A stretch of 14,525 nucleotides of DNA from an uncultured Actinomycetes bacterium (GTDB lineage: Bacteria; Actinomycetota; Actinomycetes; Nanopelagicales; Nanopelagicaceae): positions 1 to 14,525 of the forward strand of contig CAIJOE010000053.1 in the NCBI GenBank assembly GCA_903822245.1, given 5' to 3'. A program made the translations under genes and the position numbers. Below, in pieces: positions 5,353 to 13,011 of the stretch (position 1 is its first letter; every line of letters begins with the position of its first letter). A model generated the notes under the pieces. That model made no database searches. It was not told where the DNA came from and was given only the letters and a program-made list of their open reading frames with translations.

Positions 5353-6369
5353 ATGAGCGGTGAGGAGCTTCGTTCAATTTGGCGATGGCAAATCACGCTC
5401 TTTGCTGCCCTCCTTCTTCTAGTCATAGCGCTCCTAGGGATAAGTTTTGGGCCAATACATATTCCATTCACCTCAATTCTTCGTTCCTTTCTTGGAATGG
5501 ATTCGCATTTGTCAGAACAGGACCGCTCTGTTCTTTTCGACATTCGCCTGCCTCGAGTAATTTTGGCCGCGCTAGTTGGAAGTGCGTTGGCCACTAGTGG
5601 CGCGGTTTATCAAACTGTATTTAGAAATCCACTGGCAGACCCATATTTACTTGGCGCAGCTGCAGGGGCAGGTCTTGGCGCAACTATCGCGATAACAAAT
5701 TCTCACGGAAATCTTTATGGTCTATTACCCGCCTTTGCATTTTCTGGAGCAATTTTGGCGGTAGTAGTTAGTTTCTTCATCTCAGGCAAATTCTTTGCTG
5801 AGCCAAATTCCCTTCTTCTTTCTGGTATTGCCGTTGGTTCCTTCGCCACAGCGGTGCAGACATATCTACAGCAACGACACAGTGCATCACTTCGTCCCGT
5901 TTATTCTTGGATTTTAGGTGAACTAACTGCTGCCTCTTGGCAGGTAGTGACTTGGTCAGCGATTTATATTGGTGTTGCGCTAATCATCTTGTTGATTGTT
6001 GCCAAGCAATTAGATGGGTTGATGCTTACTGATGAAGAGGCTTACTCTCTTGGCATTAATCCCAACAAGATCCGCGTTATTGCAGTCATTGCCGCAACTT
6101 TGGCAACGGCAACAGCCGTGGCAGCAAGTGGCCTAATTGGTTTTGTTGGAATTGTCGTGCCGCACTTGGTGCGCGGTCTTACTCATAGAGTTACAAATCG
6201 AGCCTTACCTACGATTGCAATTACAGGAGCTGCCTTCTTAGTTTTGGCAGATCTTGGCGCTAGGACTTTGCTCTCCCCTGCCGAACTACCAATTGGCATT
6301 ATTACTGCTTTTGTTGGCGCCCCCTTTTTCCTATTTGTCCTACGTAGAAAGCGATTAATAAACCAATGA
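5353..6369 (+). CDS. btuC: Vitamin B12 ABC transporter permease (FecCD family)
   Basis: This 338-residue, strongly hydrophobic protein has the length and pattern of a ten-helix FecCD/BtuC permease. Conserved family stretches are FRNPLADPYLLGAAAGAGLGA at residues 90-110 and GLIGFVGIVVPHLVRGLTHR at 260-279. The C-terminal LGARTLLSPAELPIGIITA is near 301-319. The loop around residues 225-235 (LTDEEAYSLGI) is the usual coupling region that contacts the ATPase. Two copies form the membrane channel for cobalamin. ATG 5353 is preceded by GGGG at 5344-5347, a weak ribosome binding site; ATG 5342 hits a stop after three codons. The gene overlaps btuD by four bases (ATGA). B12 specificity comes from the riboswitch and operon; the fold alone would equally fit a siderophore permease. 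Confidence 0.88.
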   Translation: MSGEELRSIWRWQITLFAALLLLVIALLGISFGPIHIPFTSILRSFLGMDSHLSEQDRSVLFDIRLPRVILAALVGSALATSGAVYQTVFRNPLADPYLLGAAAGAGLGATIAITNSHGNLYGLLPAFAFSGAILAVVVSFFISGKFFAEPNSLLLSGIAVGSFATAVQTYLQQRHSASLRPVYSWILGELTAASWQVVTWSAIYIGVALIILLIVAKQLDGLMLTDEEAYSLGINPNKIRVIAVIAATLATATAVAASGLIGFVGIVVPHLVRGLTHRVTNRALPTIAITGAAFLVLADLGARTLLSPAELPIGIITAFVGAPFFLFVLRRKRLINQ

Positions 6370-7127
6370 TTATTTTAGAAAATATCAATTTAACGCTAGG
6401 CAACAGAGGCATTCTCTTTGATGTAAATGCAGAGATTCCTGATACCACTTGGACCTGTTTAGTTGGACCAAACGGGGCCGGAAAGACTTCTTTACTAAAA
6501 GTAATTTTGGGAACTTCTCCCTACTCAGGAAGTGCAACTGATAACTCAATTGAAATCTATCGAAACCACGATCGAAACGTCGCCTTTGTTCCCCAGCATC
6601 CACAAATCCCAGCCGGAATGAGTGTTGCCGAATATGTAATGCTCGGTCGCGCAAAGAAAGATGGCTGGGGAACTGAATCCAAGTCTTCACGCAATCTGGT
6701 AGCAGATACCTTGAAATTAACTGGGCTCTTTGGGATGCAAAGTCAGATGATTTCCCATCTATCTGGCGGTGAAATGCAGCGAGCACTAATTGCTCGCGCA
6801 CTTGTGCAGGAACCAGATCTGATCCTTTTGGATGAGCCAACTAGCGCCCTGGATCTGCATCATCAAATAGCAGTATTAAATAGCATCGAAATCTTAAAGC
6901 AGCGAGGGGTAACAATCATTTCGACCATGCATGACATCACACTTGCTGCTATGTATGCCGATCACATTATTGTTATGCAAAATGGTCGGATCCTGCTTTC
7001 AGGGGCATCTGCCCAAGTAGTCCATTCACCAGAGCTAAAGAGCGCATTTGATAATCGAATCAACGTATTTACTTTGGACTCGGGTCGCCCAGTAGTCATG
7101 CCAACAAAAGATGGGTTAGTCGACTAA
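6366..7127 (+). CDS. btuD: Vitamin B12 ABC transporter ATP-binding protein
   Basis: This 253-residue ABC ATPase powers the importer from the cytosolic side. Walker A is GPNGAGKTS at residues 34-42 and the Q-loop glutamine is Q77 in FVPQHPQ. The signature LSGGEMQRALIARAL starts at residue 132. Walker B is LILLDEP with D156 and the catalytic E157, followed by the D-loop SALD and the H-loop H189 in STMHD. All nucleotide-binding elements are intact. Its ATG overlaps the btuC stop in the pattern ATGA, implying translational coupling. Its stop overlaps the convergent gcvT stop, so there is no intergenic terminator between them. No B12-modifying or B12-dependent enzyme gene follows. Confidence 0.9.
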   Translation: MIILENINLTLGNRGILFDVNAEIPDTTWTCLVGPNGAGKTSLLKVILGTSPYSGSATDNSIEIYRNHDRNVAFVPQHPQIPAGMSVAEYVMLGRAKKDGWGTESKSSRNLVADTLKLTGLFGMQSQMISHLSGGEMQRALIARALVQEPDLILLDEPTSALDLHHQIAVLNSIEILKQRGVTIISTMHDITLAAMYADHIIVMQNGRILLSGASAQVVHSPELKSAFDNRINVFTLDSGRPVVMPTKDGLVD

Positions 7128-8239
7128 CGAACCTTTGATTCAACAAACGGTGGTTTCACAATTTCGGCGCTACTAATTCGGCCACGAACATCGATTGCCA
7201 CCTTGGAACCTACTTTAAATTCAGGTTCAATTAAAGCAAGGGCGATACCAATGCGAAGCGTTGGTGAGAACGTTCCACTAGTTACTTCGCCAATTACTCG
7301 CCCACTCTGATCTTGAACACCCATCCCAGCTCTTGGAATGCCTCGATCACTACATTTGATGGCCCGAAGTACTCGTTTCGGTCCAACACTTTTTTGTGCA
7401 ACTAGCGCTGCCTTGCCTTCAAAATTTTCCTTTTCCAAAGCAACAGCCCAATTTGCACTTGCCTCAACTGGCGAGATATCAAGTGAGAGCTCATGGCCGT
7501 GAAGTGGATATCCCATTTCAGTTCTAAGTGTGTCTCTGGCGCCAAGGCCGCATACTCGTCCGTCTAGTTTTATCATCTGATCAACCAATAGATCCCATAC
7601 TTTGGTGGCGCTTTGCCAGCTTGGGAGTAACTCATAACCAAATTCCCCGGTATATCCAGTGCGACAAATAATCACTTCACCCAAATCTTGGTGGCCCGGA
7701 ATGTTAGTTTTTGTAAAGGCCATGTAATCCAAATCCAAAACCAGCCCAAGGTTTTCCATGACTTTGCCACTTAGCGGTCCCTGCACAGCCAAGACTGCAA
7801 ACTCCTGATGAATATTCTTTACTTCAATTCCAACTGGCGCTTTATCCTTAATCACATCAAAGACCGAAGCACAATTTGCGGCATTTGGAATCAGGAAAAG
7901 CTCATCAGGAGAAAATTCATAAACAATTAGGTCATCTATCACCCCACCACTTGCATTACAGAACAAGTTGTATTGAGCGCTGCCAGAATCAATTTTATTC
8001 AAGTCATTAGTAATCAAGGTATTAACAAAAGCCTTTGCCCCAGAACCTTTGACCGAGATTTTGCCTAGGTGAGAGACATCAAATATCCCGACCCGCTCTC
8101 GAACTGCTGCATGTTCAGCCAAAGTCCCACCAGTTGCACCATTAACTCCCGCGGCATACTCAATAGGCATATCCCAGCCACCAAAGTCAGCCAATTTTGC
8201 ATTTTGTGATTGATGCCAGTCATAGAGCGGTGATTTCAT
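7124..8239 (-). CDS. gcvT: Glycine cleavage system T protein (aminomethyltransferase)
   Basis: GcvT transfers the one-carbon unit from the aminomethyl-lipoyl H protein to tetrahydrofolate, releasing ammonia. From ATG 8239 the protein has 371 residues, the normal family length. The start MKSPLYDWHQ, KLADFGGWDMPIEY at residues 15-28 and GIFDVSHLGK at 51-60 are typical. GGVIDDLIVY at 98-107 contains the folate-interacting catalytic Asp. CRTGYTGEFGYEL near 182 and GLGARDTLRTEMGYPLHGHEL near 221 also match the family. An in-frame upstream start at 8332 would overlap the divergent pepA start and adds unrelated residues, so it is rejected. gcvP and gcvH are not in the window. A GcvT-like folate protein (YgfZ) is unlikely because the D-D-L and T-G-Y-T-G-E motifs are complete. 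Confidence 0.93.
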   Translation of the reverse strand: MKSPLYDWHQSQNAKLADFGGWDMPIEYAAGVNGATGGTLAEHAAVRERVGIFDVSHLGKISVKGSGAKAFVNTLITNDLNKIDSGSAQYNLFCNASGGVIDDLIVYEFSPDELFLIPNAANCASVFDVIKDKAPVGIEVKNIHQEFAVLAVQGPLSGKVMENLGLVLDLDYMAFTKTNIPGHQDLGEVIICRTGYTGEFGYELLPSWQSATKVWDLLVDQMIKLDGRVCGLGARDTLRTEMGYPLHGHELSLDISPVEASANWAVALEKENFEGKAALVAQKSVGPKRVLRAIKCSDRGIPRAGMGVQDQSGRVIGEVTSGTFSPTLRIGIALALIEPEFKVGSKVAIDVRGRISSAEIVKPPFVESKVR

Positions 8240-8246
8240 GGGTCTA

Positions 8247-8252
8247 AACCTA
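8247..8252 (-). promoter_or_regulatory. Candidate leaderless -10 box for gcvT
   Basis: On the minus strand TAGGTT is followed by TAGACCC (seven bases) and ATG 8239. There is no Shine-Dalgarno. The box follows the same TANNNT spacing seen for erpA, nadA and the aldo/keto reductase. No clear -35 box or glycine riboswitch is visible in the 83-bp gap to pepA. Confidence 0.38.
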
Positions 8253-8311
8253 TCTAGAAAGGTATTAAAGTTCGGGTAGGAACTTACATTTTTAGAAGAT
8301 AAATCTACCCG

Positions 8312-8317
8312 CGGAGG
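8312..8317 (+). promoter_or_regulatory. Strong ribosome binding site supporting a GTG start for pepA
   Basis: CGGAGG lies five bases before GTG 8323. It contrasts with the genes nearby that lack any Shine-Dalgarno and appear leaderless, and it fixes the GTG start. Confidence 0.75.
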
Positions 8318-8322
8318 CTGGC

Positions 8323-9804
8323 GTGAAGTCAATTAAGTTAACCAAGCAAATCAATACTGACTTCCTAGTTCTCGGTTTGGCACAAAATAATGGCAAGCTA
8401 GTTATTGAATCGGGTCTCACTAAATTTGATGAGAAAAAACTCCTTGTAGTATTGGCAAATTTGGGTGCCACGGGCAATGCAGATGAAGTGGTGAAAGTTC
8501 CTCACACAAATCCGCAAACAATCATTTTCACCGGTCTTGGAAAAAGCAATAAAACTTATGGCCATGAAACTTTGCGCCGTGCCGCCGGAGCTGCTTCTCG
8601 CGCTCTTGCCGGCCAGAAAAGTGCAACCTTCGCCCTTCCAATTCTAAACAGCCAAGACTTAGCAGCTGTGGCCGAAGGAGCCGCACTTGGGGCATACTCA
8701 TTCACCGAATTTCGTGGATCGACATTAAAGGATCAAAAGACGCCGCTAGGTGATAGCGAAATCCTGAGCAAACTAGATTCCATTGAAGCCAAGAATGCCA
8801 TTAAGCGCGCGCTAGTTCTTGCTAAGAATTCGTTTTTAATCCGCGATCTAATTAATACTCCCCCGAGTCATTTAACGCCATCTTCTTTTGCGATTCGAAT
8901 AAAGAAAATTGCACTTACTTTGGGGCTTAAGGTAGAAATCCTTGATGAGAAAGTACTTAAAAGTAAGGGCTACGGCGGAATAACTGGCGTTGGTCAAGGT
9001 TCAGCCAATCCACCAAGATTGCTTCGAATTTCATACAAACCAGCCAAGGCTAGAAAACACTTAGCACTTGTCGGCAAGGGAATCACATTTGATACCGGTG
9101 GTTTGGCTCTTAAACCCGCAAATGGCATGGAAGCAATGAAGTGCGATATGGGCGGTGCTGCTGCGGTTATCGCCACAGTACTTGCTGCAGCAGAATTGAA
9201 ATTACCAATCGCAATTGATGCTTGGGCGCCATTGGCTGAGAACATGGTAAGCGATAACGCCCAGCGTCCAAGTGACATCATCACTATTTATGGTGGCAAG
9301 ACCGTTGAAGTTCTAAACCCAGATGCTGAAGGAAGATTGGTTTTGGCAGATGCGCTGGTCCGCGCCGAGGAAGTCGGAAAAGCTTCTGGTGGCCTAGATG
9401 GAATTATCGACGTGGCAACTCTTACTGGGGCACAGGTCGTAGCACTAGGTACTAGAACATCTGCAGTGATGACAAATGATTTAGATTTCTCTGGTCAATT
9501 CCTTAGTGCGGCAGCAAAATCTGGTGAACAGTTTTGGCCAATGCCACTTCCTGAAGAGCTTCGCGCCTCACTTGATTCACCAGTTGCAGATATTGCAAAC
9601 ATTGGAGATCGCATGGGCGGCATGTTAGTTGCCGGATTATTCCTTCGCGAATTTATTAATCCACAAACTCCTTGGTTGCATTTAGATATTGCAGGTCCGG
9701 CATACAACGAAGGTGAGCCACATGGCTATACCCCAGTCGGTGGTACTGGCGTGGCCCTGGCCTCCTTGTTATGTCTACTTGAATCAGTGGCCAGCAACAA
9801 ATAG
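8323..9804 (+). CDS. pepA: Leucyl aminopeptidase, M17 family (PepA/PepB)
   Basis: This cytosolic dizinc or dimanganese exopeptidase removes N-terminal residues such as Leu from peptides. It has 493 residues, normal for the family. The N-terminal ~160 residues form the variable domain and the catalytic domain follows. Metal and catalytic residues are K252 and D257 in VGKGITFDTGG, K264 in LALKP, D275 in MKCDMGGAA, and D334, E336 and R338 in NPDAEGRLVL. The usual NTDAEGRL motif carries Pro in place of Thr at 333; all metal ligands remain. In the proteins I recall, actinobacterial PepA/PepB genes also lie next to lpd or dlaT. The GTG start at 8323 has a good ribosome binding site. A 107-bp gap separates it from lpdA; it holds only the lpdA leader and a 5-bp hairpin. 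Confidence 0.95.
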   Translation: MKSIKLTKQINTDFLVLGLAQNNGKLVIESGLTKFDEKKLLVVLANLGATGNADEVVKVPHTNPQTIIFTGLGKSNKTYGHETLRRAAGAASRALAGQKSATFALPILNSQDLAAVAEGAALGAYSFTEFRGSTLKDQKTPLGDSEILSKLDSIEAKNAIKRALVLAKNSFLIRDLINTPPSHLTPSSFAIRIKKIALTLGLKVEILDEKVLKSKGYGGITGVGQGSANPPRLLRISYKPAKARKHLALVGKGITFDTGGLALKPANGMEAMKCDMGGAAAVIATVLAAAELKLPIAIDAWAPLAENMVSDNAQRPSDIITIYGGKTVEVLNPDAEGRLVLADALVRAEEVGKASGGLDGIIDVATLTGAQVVALGTRTSAVMTNDLDFSGQFLSAAAKSGEQFWPMPLPEELRASLDSPVADIANIGDRMGGMLVAGLFLREFINPQTPWLHLDIAGPAYNEGEPHGYTPVGGTGVALASLLCLLESVASNK

Positions 9805-9911
9805 CCCCTAAAGGCCGTCATTAGAGTCACATTAGGCAGGGCAATCTCGAGTTAGTTCCATCCCAAATCCGTGGCAAGATTGGGTGGTACCCATAAGGAA
9901 GGCGCTAAAAG

Positions 9912-11279
9912 TTGGCTCAATTTGATCTGGTAATTCTTGGTGGCGGCAGCGGCGGTTATGCCTGCGCCCTACGTGCATCGCAATTAGGTAAGAGCGTTGC
10001 CTTGATCGAAGCCGACAAATTAGGTGGAACTTGCCTGCACCGCGGATGTATTCCAACCAAAGCTCTATTGCATGCTGGTGAGGTCGCAGATAGCACCCGT
10101 CACGCCGCTGACTTTGGTGTTAACGCACAATTCAATTCAATTGATATGCCAGGGGTAAACGCCTACAAAGATGGTGTTGTCTCAAAGCTACACAAAGGTT
10201 TACAAGGTTTAGTTAAATCTCGCAACGTTACCTACGTTGAAGGACATGGACGTTTGGTTTCACCAAATACCGTGGAGGTAAATGGCGAGAAATACACCGG
10301 GACAAATGTCGTTCTAGCTACCGGTTCCTACCCCCGCACATTGCCTGGTCTAGAAATTGATGGAAAGCAGATCATTACAAGTGAGCATGCCATTGCAATG
10401 GACCGGGTGCCTAAGAGCGTAATTGTTCTAGGTGGCGGAGTAATTGGCTGCGAGTTTGCATCAGTCTGGAAATCATTTGGTTCTGAAGTAACAATCATTG
10501 AAGGACTGCCACACTTGATTGCGCTAGAAGATGAATCCTCAAGCAAGCAACTAGAGCGCGCATATCGAAAGCGCGGAATTAACTTTGAACTTGGTGTTAG
10601 GTTCGCCTCTGCTACAAAGTCAAGTAGCGGTGTGACCGTAACCCTGGAAGATGGCAAGAGCTTTACAGCAGATGTTCTACTTGTCGCTGTTGGCCGCGGC
10701 CCAGTCTCTGCCAACCTTGGTTATGAAGAGCAGGGCATTGCGATGGAGCGTGGTTATGTTTTAGTTGATGACAAGTGCCGCACAAATATCCCTGGCATTT
10801 GGGCGGTTGGCGATCTAATCCCAACCTTACAACTAGCTCATGTGGGTTTTGCTGAAGGAATCTTGGTTGCTGAAGAGATCGGCGGACTAAACCCGCGCCC
10901 AATAAATTACGATGGTGTTCCTCGCGTTACTTACTCTGATCCAGAAGTTGCTTCAGTTGGTCTTACCACCGCAAAAGCAAAGGAACTTGGCCACGATGTA
11001 GTCGAACTAAGTTATGACCTAGCCGGCAATGGCAAGGCTCAAATCCTAAAGACCGCCGGTTCAGTAAAGCTAATCGCGGCAAAAAATGGCCCAGTCCTTG
11101 GAATCCACATGGTTGGCGCTCGCGTTGGTGAACTTTTGGCTGAAGCTCAATTAATATTTAACTGGGAGGCAGAGGCATCTGATGTTGCTGCTTTGATCCA
11201 TGCTCACCCAACGCTTTCCGAAGCTGTTGGTGAAGCACACTTAGCTCTTGCTGGTAAACCACTACATGCACACGGGTAA
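9912..11279 (+). CDS. lpdA: Dihydrolipoyl dehydrogenase (E3)
   Basis: This FAD flavoprotein reoxidises dihydrolipoamide on the E2 arms and passes electrons to NAD. The protein has 455 residues. The FAD-binding GGGSGGYACALRA begins at residue 10. The redox disulfide is C41-C46 in GGTCLHRGCIPTK. The NAD-binding Rossmann motif VLGGGVIGCEFAS starts near 172, and the second FAD motif WAVGDLI lies near 298. The C-terminal catalytic pair, H432 and E437, is in HAHPTLSEAVGEAH. The start is TTG 9912, supported by AAGGAAGG at 9895-9902 about nine bases upstream and by alignment of the residues just after it with the family N-terminus. It is 14 bases upstream of sucB and clearly cotranscribed. It probably serves the pyruvate, 2-oxoglutarate and glycine-cleavage complexes alike. 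Confidence 0.95.
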   Translation: MAQFDLVILGGGSGGYACALRASQLGKSVALIEADKLGGTCLHRGCIPTKALLHAGEVADSTRHAADFGVNAQFNSIDMPGVNAYKDGVVSKLHKGLQGLVKSRNVTYVEGHGRLVSPNTVEVNGEKYTGTNVVLATGSYPRTLPGLEIDGKQIITSEHAIAMDRVPKSVIVLGGGVIGCEFASVWKSFGSEVTIIEGLPHLIALEDESSSKQLERAYRKRGINFELGVRFASATKSSSGVTVTLEDGKSFTADVLLVAVGRGPVSANLGYEEQGIAMERGYVLVDDKCRTNIPGIWAVGDLIPTLQLAHVGFAEGILVAEEIGGLNPRPINYDGVPRVTYSDPEVASVGLTTAKAKELGHDVVELSYDLAGNGKAQILKTAGSVKLIAAKNGPVLGIHMVGARVGELLAEAQLIFNWEAEASDVAALIHAHPTLSEAVGEAHLALAGKPLHAHG

Positions 11280-11293
11280 CGGGAGAAGATGAC

Positions 11294-13006
11294 ATGAGCT
11301 TTTCAGTAACTATGCCAGCACTTGGCGAATCAGTCACCGAAGGAACAGTCACGCGTTGGCTTAAGAACGAAGGCGATGTTGTTGCCATAGATGAGCCACT
11401 CCTAGAAGTTTCTACTGACAAAGTAGACACAGAGATTCCTTCACCAGCTGCTGGAATTCTGCAAAAAATTGTTGTGGGTATTGATCAAACAGTTGCAGTT
11501 GGCGCTGAATTAGCTGTAATTAGTTCTGATGCAAGTGCCAGTGTTGCTGCGCCAGTTCAAACACCCCCTGCCGCCCCGGTTGTTGCGGCGCCAACCCCAC
11601 AAGTTCAAGCACCAGTCGCGCCGGCTGCGAGCCCAGTTGCTGCGCTGCCGCCAGTTCCAACGCCGACTCCTGCTACAAGTGGAACAACGATTGTCACAAT
11701 GCCAGCACTTGGTGAGTCTGTAACTGAAGGAACAGTCACACGTTGGCTAAAGAATGTTGGCGACATGGTAAATGTTGATGAAGCACTACTTGAAGTATCA
11801 ACAGACAAAGTCGATACCGAGATTCCATCACCAGTGACCGGTGTAATTACTGCAATTGAAGTTCAAGTTGATTCAACTGTTCCAGTAGGCGCTCGCCTTG
11901 CTGTTATTTCTGGCGCTGGCGCTCCAAACACCCCAGCACCTGCTGCGCCGGTGGCTCCAGTTGTGCAGGCACCTGCTGCGCCAGTTCCAACCCCGGCTCC
12001 AGTAGTTCTCCAAGTGCCACCAGCACCCGTTGCGCCACCTGTTGTAAGTGCGTCAGTGTCACAACCATCTGATGCTTATGTAACCCCGATCGTTCGTAAA
12101 TTTGCCTCTGATAATGGCGTGGATATATCTCGTGTTACAGGAACCGGTATCGGCGGTCGTATCCGCAAAGAAGATGTGAGTGCAGCAATTACAAAGTCGC
12201 CAGTTAGTGCACCTGCCACGACAGTTTCTTCTTCTTCTGCTCCATCTTCTGCCCCATCAAAGGCATCGGCCCCTATTGCAATTTCACCGCTTCGTGGAAC
12301 TACCGTGAAGATGTCCCGCCTTCGCACCGTTATTGCAGCGCGCATGGTGGAATCACTTCAAACCTCAGCCCAACTAACAACTGTTATTGAAGTTGATGTA
12401 ACAAAGATTGCCCGACTACGTGATCGCGCTAAAGCAAACTTTGCTGCTCGCGAAGGAGTAAATCTCTCCTTTCTTCCATTTTTCTCAATTGCTGTGTGCG
12501 AGGCACTAAAGCAACACCCAGTTCTAAATGCTTCCGTTGAAGGCGATCAGATCACTTATCACGGAGCAGAACACCTTGGTATCGCAGTTGATACCGAGCG
12601 TGGCCTATTAGTTCCAGTTATTCGAGATGCTGGCGACCTAAATATGGGCGGTGTGGCTCGAAAGATTGTCGATGTGGCAGCTCGCACCCGAGATAACAAG
12701 ATCACTCCTGATGAATTAGGTGGTGGAACTTTCACTATTACAAATACAGGTAGTCGCGGGGCACTCTTTGACACCCCCATTATTAATCAACCCCAAGTAG
12801 CAATTCTTGGTCTTGGTGCAATTGTTAAGCGGCCAATTGTTATGAAGGGTGATGATGGCGGGGAACAAATTGCAATTCGTTCTATGGTCTATCTAGCACT
12901 TTCTTATGATCACCGAATCGTTGATGGCGCAGATGCCGCAAGATTCCTAGTAACCCTAAAGGATCGGTTAGAAGAGGGTCGCTTCGAATCTGATTTGGGA
13001 CTCTAA
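11294..13006 (+). CDS. sucB: E2 acyltransferase of 2-oxoacid dehydrogenase complexes, two lipoyl domains (SucB/DlaT actinobacterial type)
   Basis: This 570-residue E2 carries acyl groups on swinging lipoyl arms to CoA. Domains in order are: lipoyl domain 1 (residues 2-77, lipoyl-Lys K43 in STDKVDTE), Pro/Ala linker (78-130), lipoyl domain 2 (131-206, K172 in the same motif), and Pro/Ala linker (207-260). Then come the E1/E3-binding domain (261-300, YVTPIVRKFASDNGVD) and a Ser/Ala linker. The catalytic domain (about 330-570) contains H540 and D544 in SYDHRIVDG. This layout is that of the actinobacterial enzyme annotated SucB but, in mycobacteria and corynebacteria, acting as the shared pyruvate dehydrogenase E2. 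Whether it serves pyruvate, 2-oxoglutarate or both cannot be settled here. ATG 11294 has GGGAGAAG just upstream. It lies between lpdA and a TIGR01777 gene in one operon. Confidence 0.94.
   Translation: MSFSVTMPALGESVTEGTVTRWLKNEGDVVAIDEPLLEVSTDKVDTEIPSPAAGILQKIVVGIDQTVAVGAELAVISSDASASVAAPVQTPPAAPVVAAPTPQVQAPVAPAASPVAALPPVPTPTPATSGTTIVTMPALGESVTEGTVTRWLKNVGDMVNVDEALLEVSTDKVDTEIPSPVTGVITAIEVQVDSTVPVGARLAVISGAGAPNTPAPAAPVAPVVQAPAAPVPTPAPVVLQVPPAPVAPPVVSASVSQPSDAYVTPIVRKFASDNGVDISRVTGTGIGGRIRKEDVSAAITKSPVSAPATTVSSSSAPSSAPSKASAPIAISPLRGTTVKMSRLRTVIAARMVESLQTSAQLTTVIEVDVTKIARLRDRAKANFAAREGVNLSFLPFFSIAVCEALKQHPVLNASVEGDQITYHGAEHLGIAVDTERGLLVPVIRDAGDLNMGGVARKIVDVAARTRDNKITPDELGGGTFTITNTGSRGALFDTPIINQPQVAILGLGAIVKRPIVMKGDDGGEQIAIRSMVYLALSYDHRIVDGADAARFLVTLKDRLEEGRFESDLGL
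11312..11524 (+). repeat. Lipoyl-domain duplication, copy 1 within sucB
   Basis: This copy encodes residues 7-77 and pairs with 11699-11911. The first 19 residues and the block LLEVSTDKVDTEIPSP are identical in the two copies. Most DNA differences there are synonymous third-base changes, for example GGCGAATCAGTCACC against GGTGAGTCTGTAACT. Confidence 0.85.
11699..11911 (+). repeat. Lipoyl-domain duplication, copy 2 within sucB
   Basis: This copy encodes residues 136-206. The second half of the domain has drifted more than the first (AIEVQVDSTVPVGAR against KIVVGIDQTVAVGAE), while the lipoylation hairpin is unchanged. Confidence 0.85.
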
Positions 13007-13011
13007 GAACA

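Noticed and set aside
8240..8322. Possible glycine riboswitch before gcvT
   Set aside because: The 83-bp gap is too short and lacks conserved aptamer cores; the gene appears leaderless.
8240..8332. Upstream start at 8332 extending GcvT by 31 residues
   Set aside because: The extension overlaps the pepA start and promoter region and does not resemble the family; ATG 8239 begins the typical GcvT N-terminus.
9881..9893. TGGGT-GGT-ACCCA hairpin upstream of lpdA
   Set aside because: The stem is five base pairs with no T-tract or known motif; it may be chance within the 107-bp leader.
10328..10714. Long open frame antisense to lpdA, and similar frames antisense to pepA, btuD, sucB and the TIGR01777 gene
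   Set aside because: These are shadows of well-supported genes on the opposite strand and show no recognisable domain or start context.
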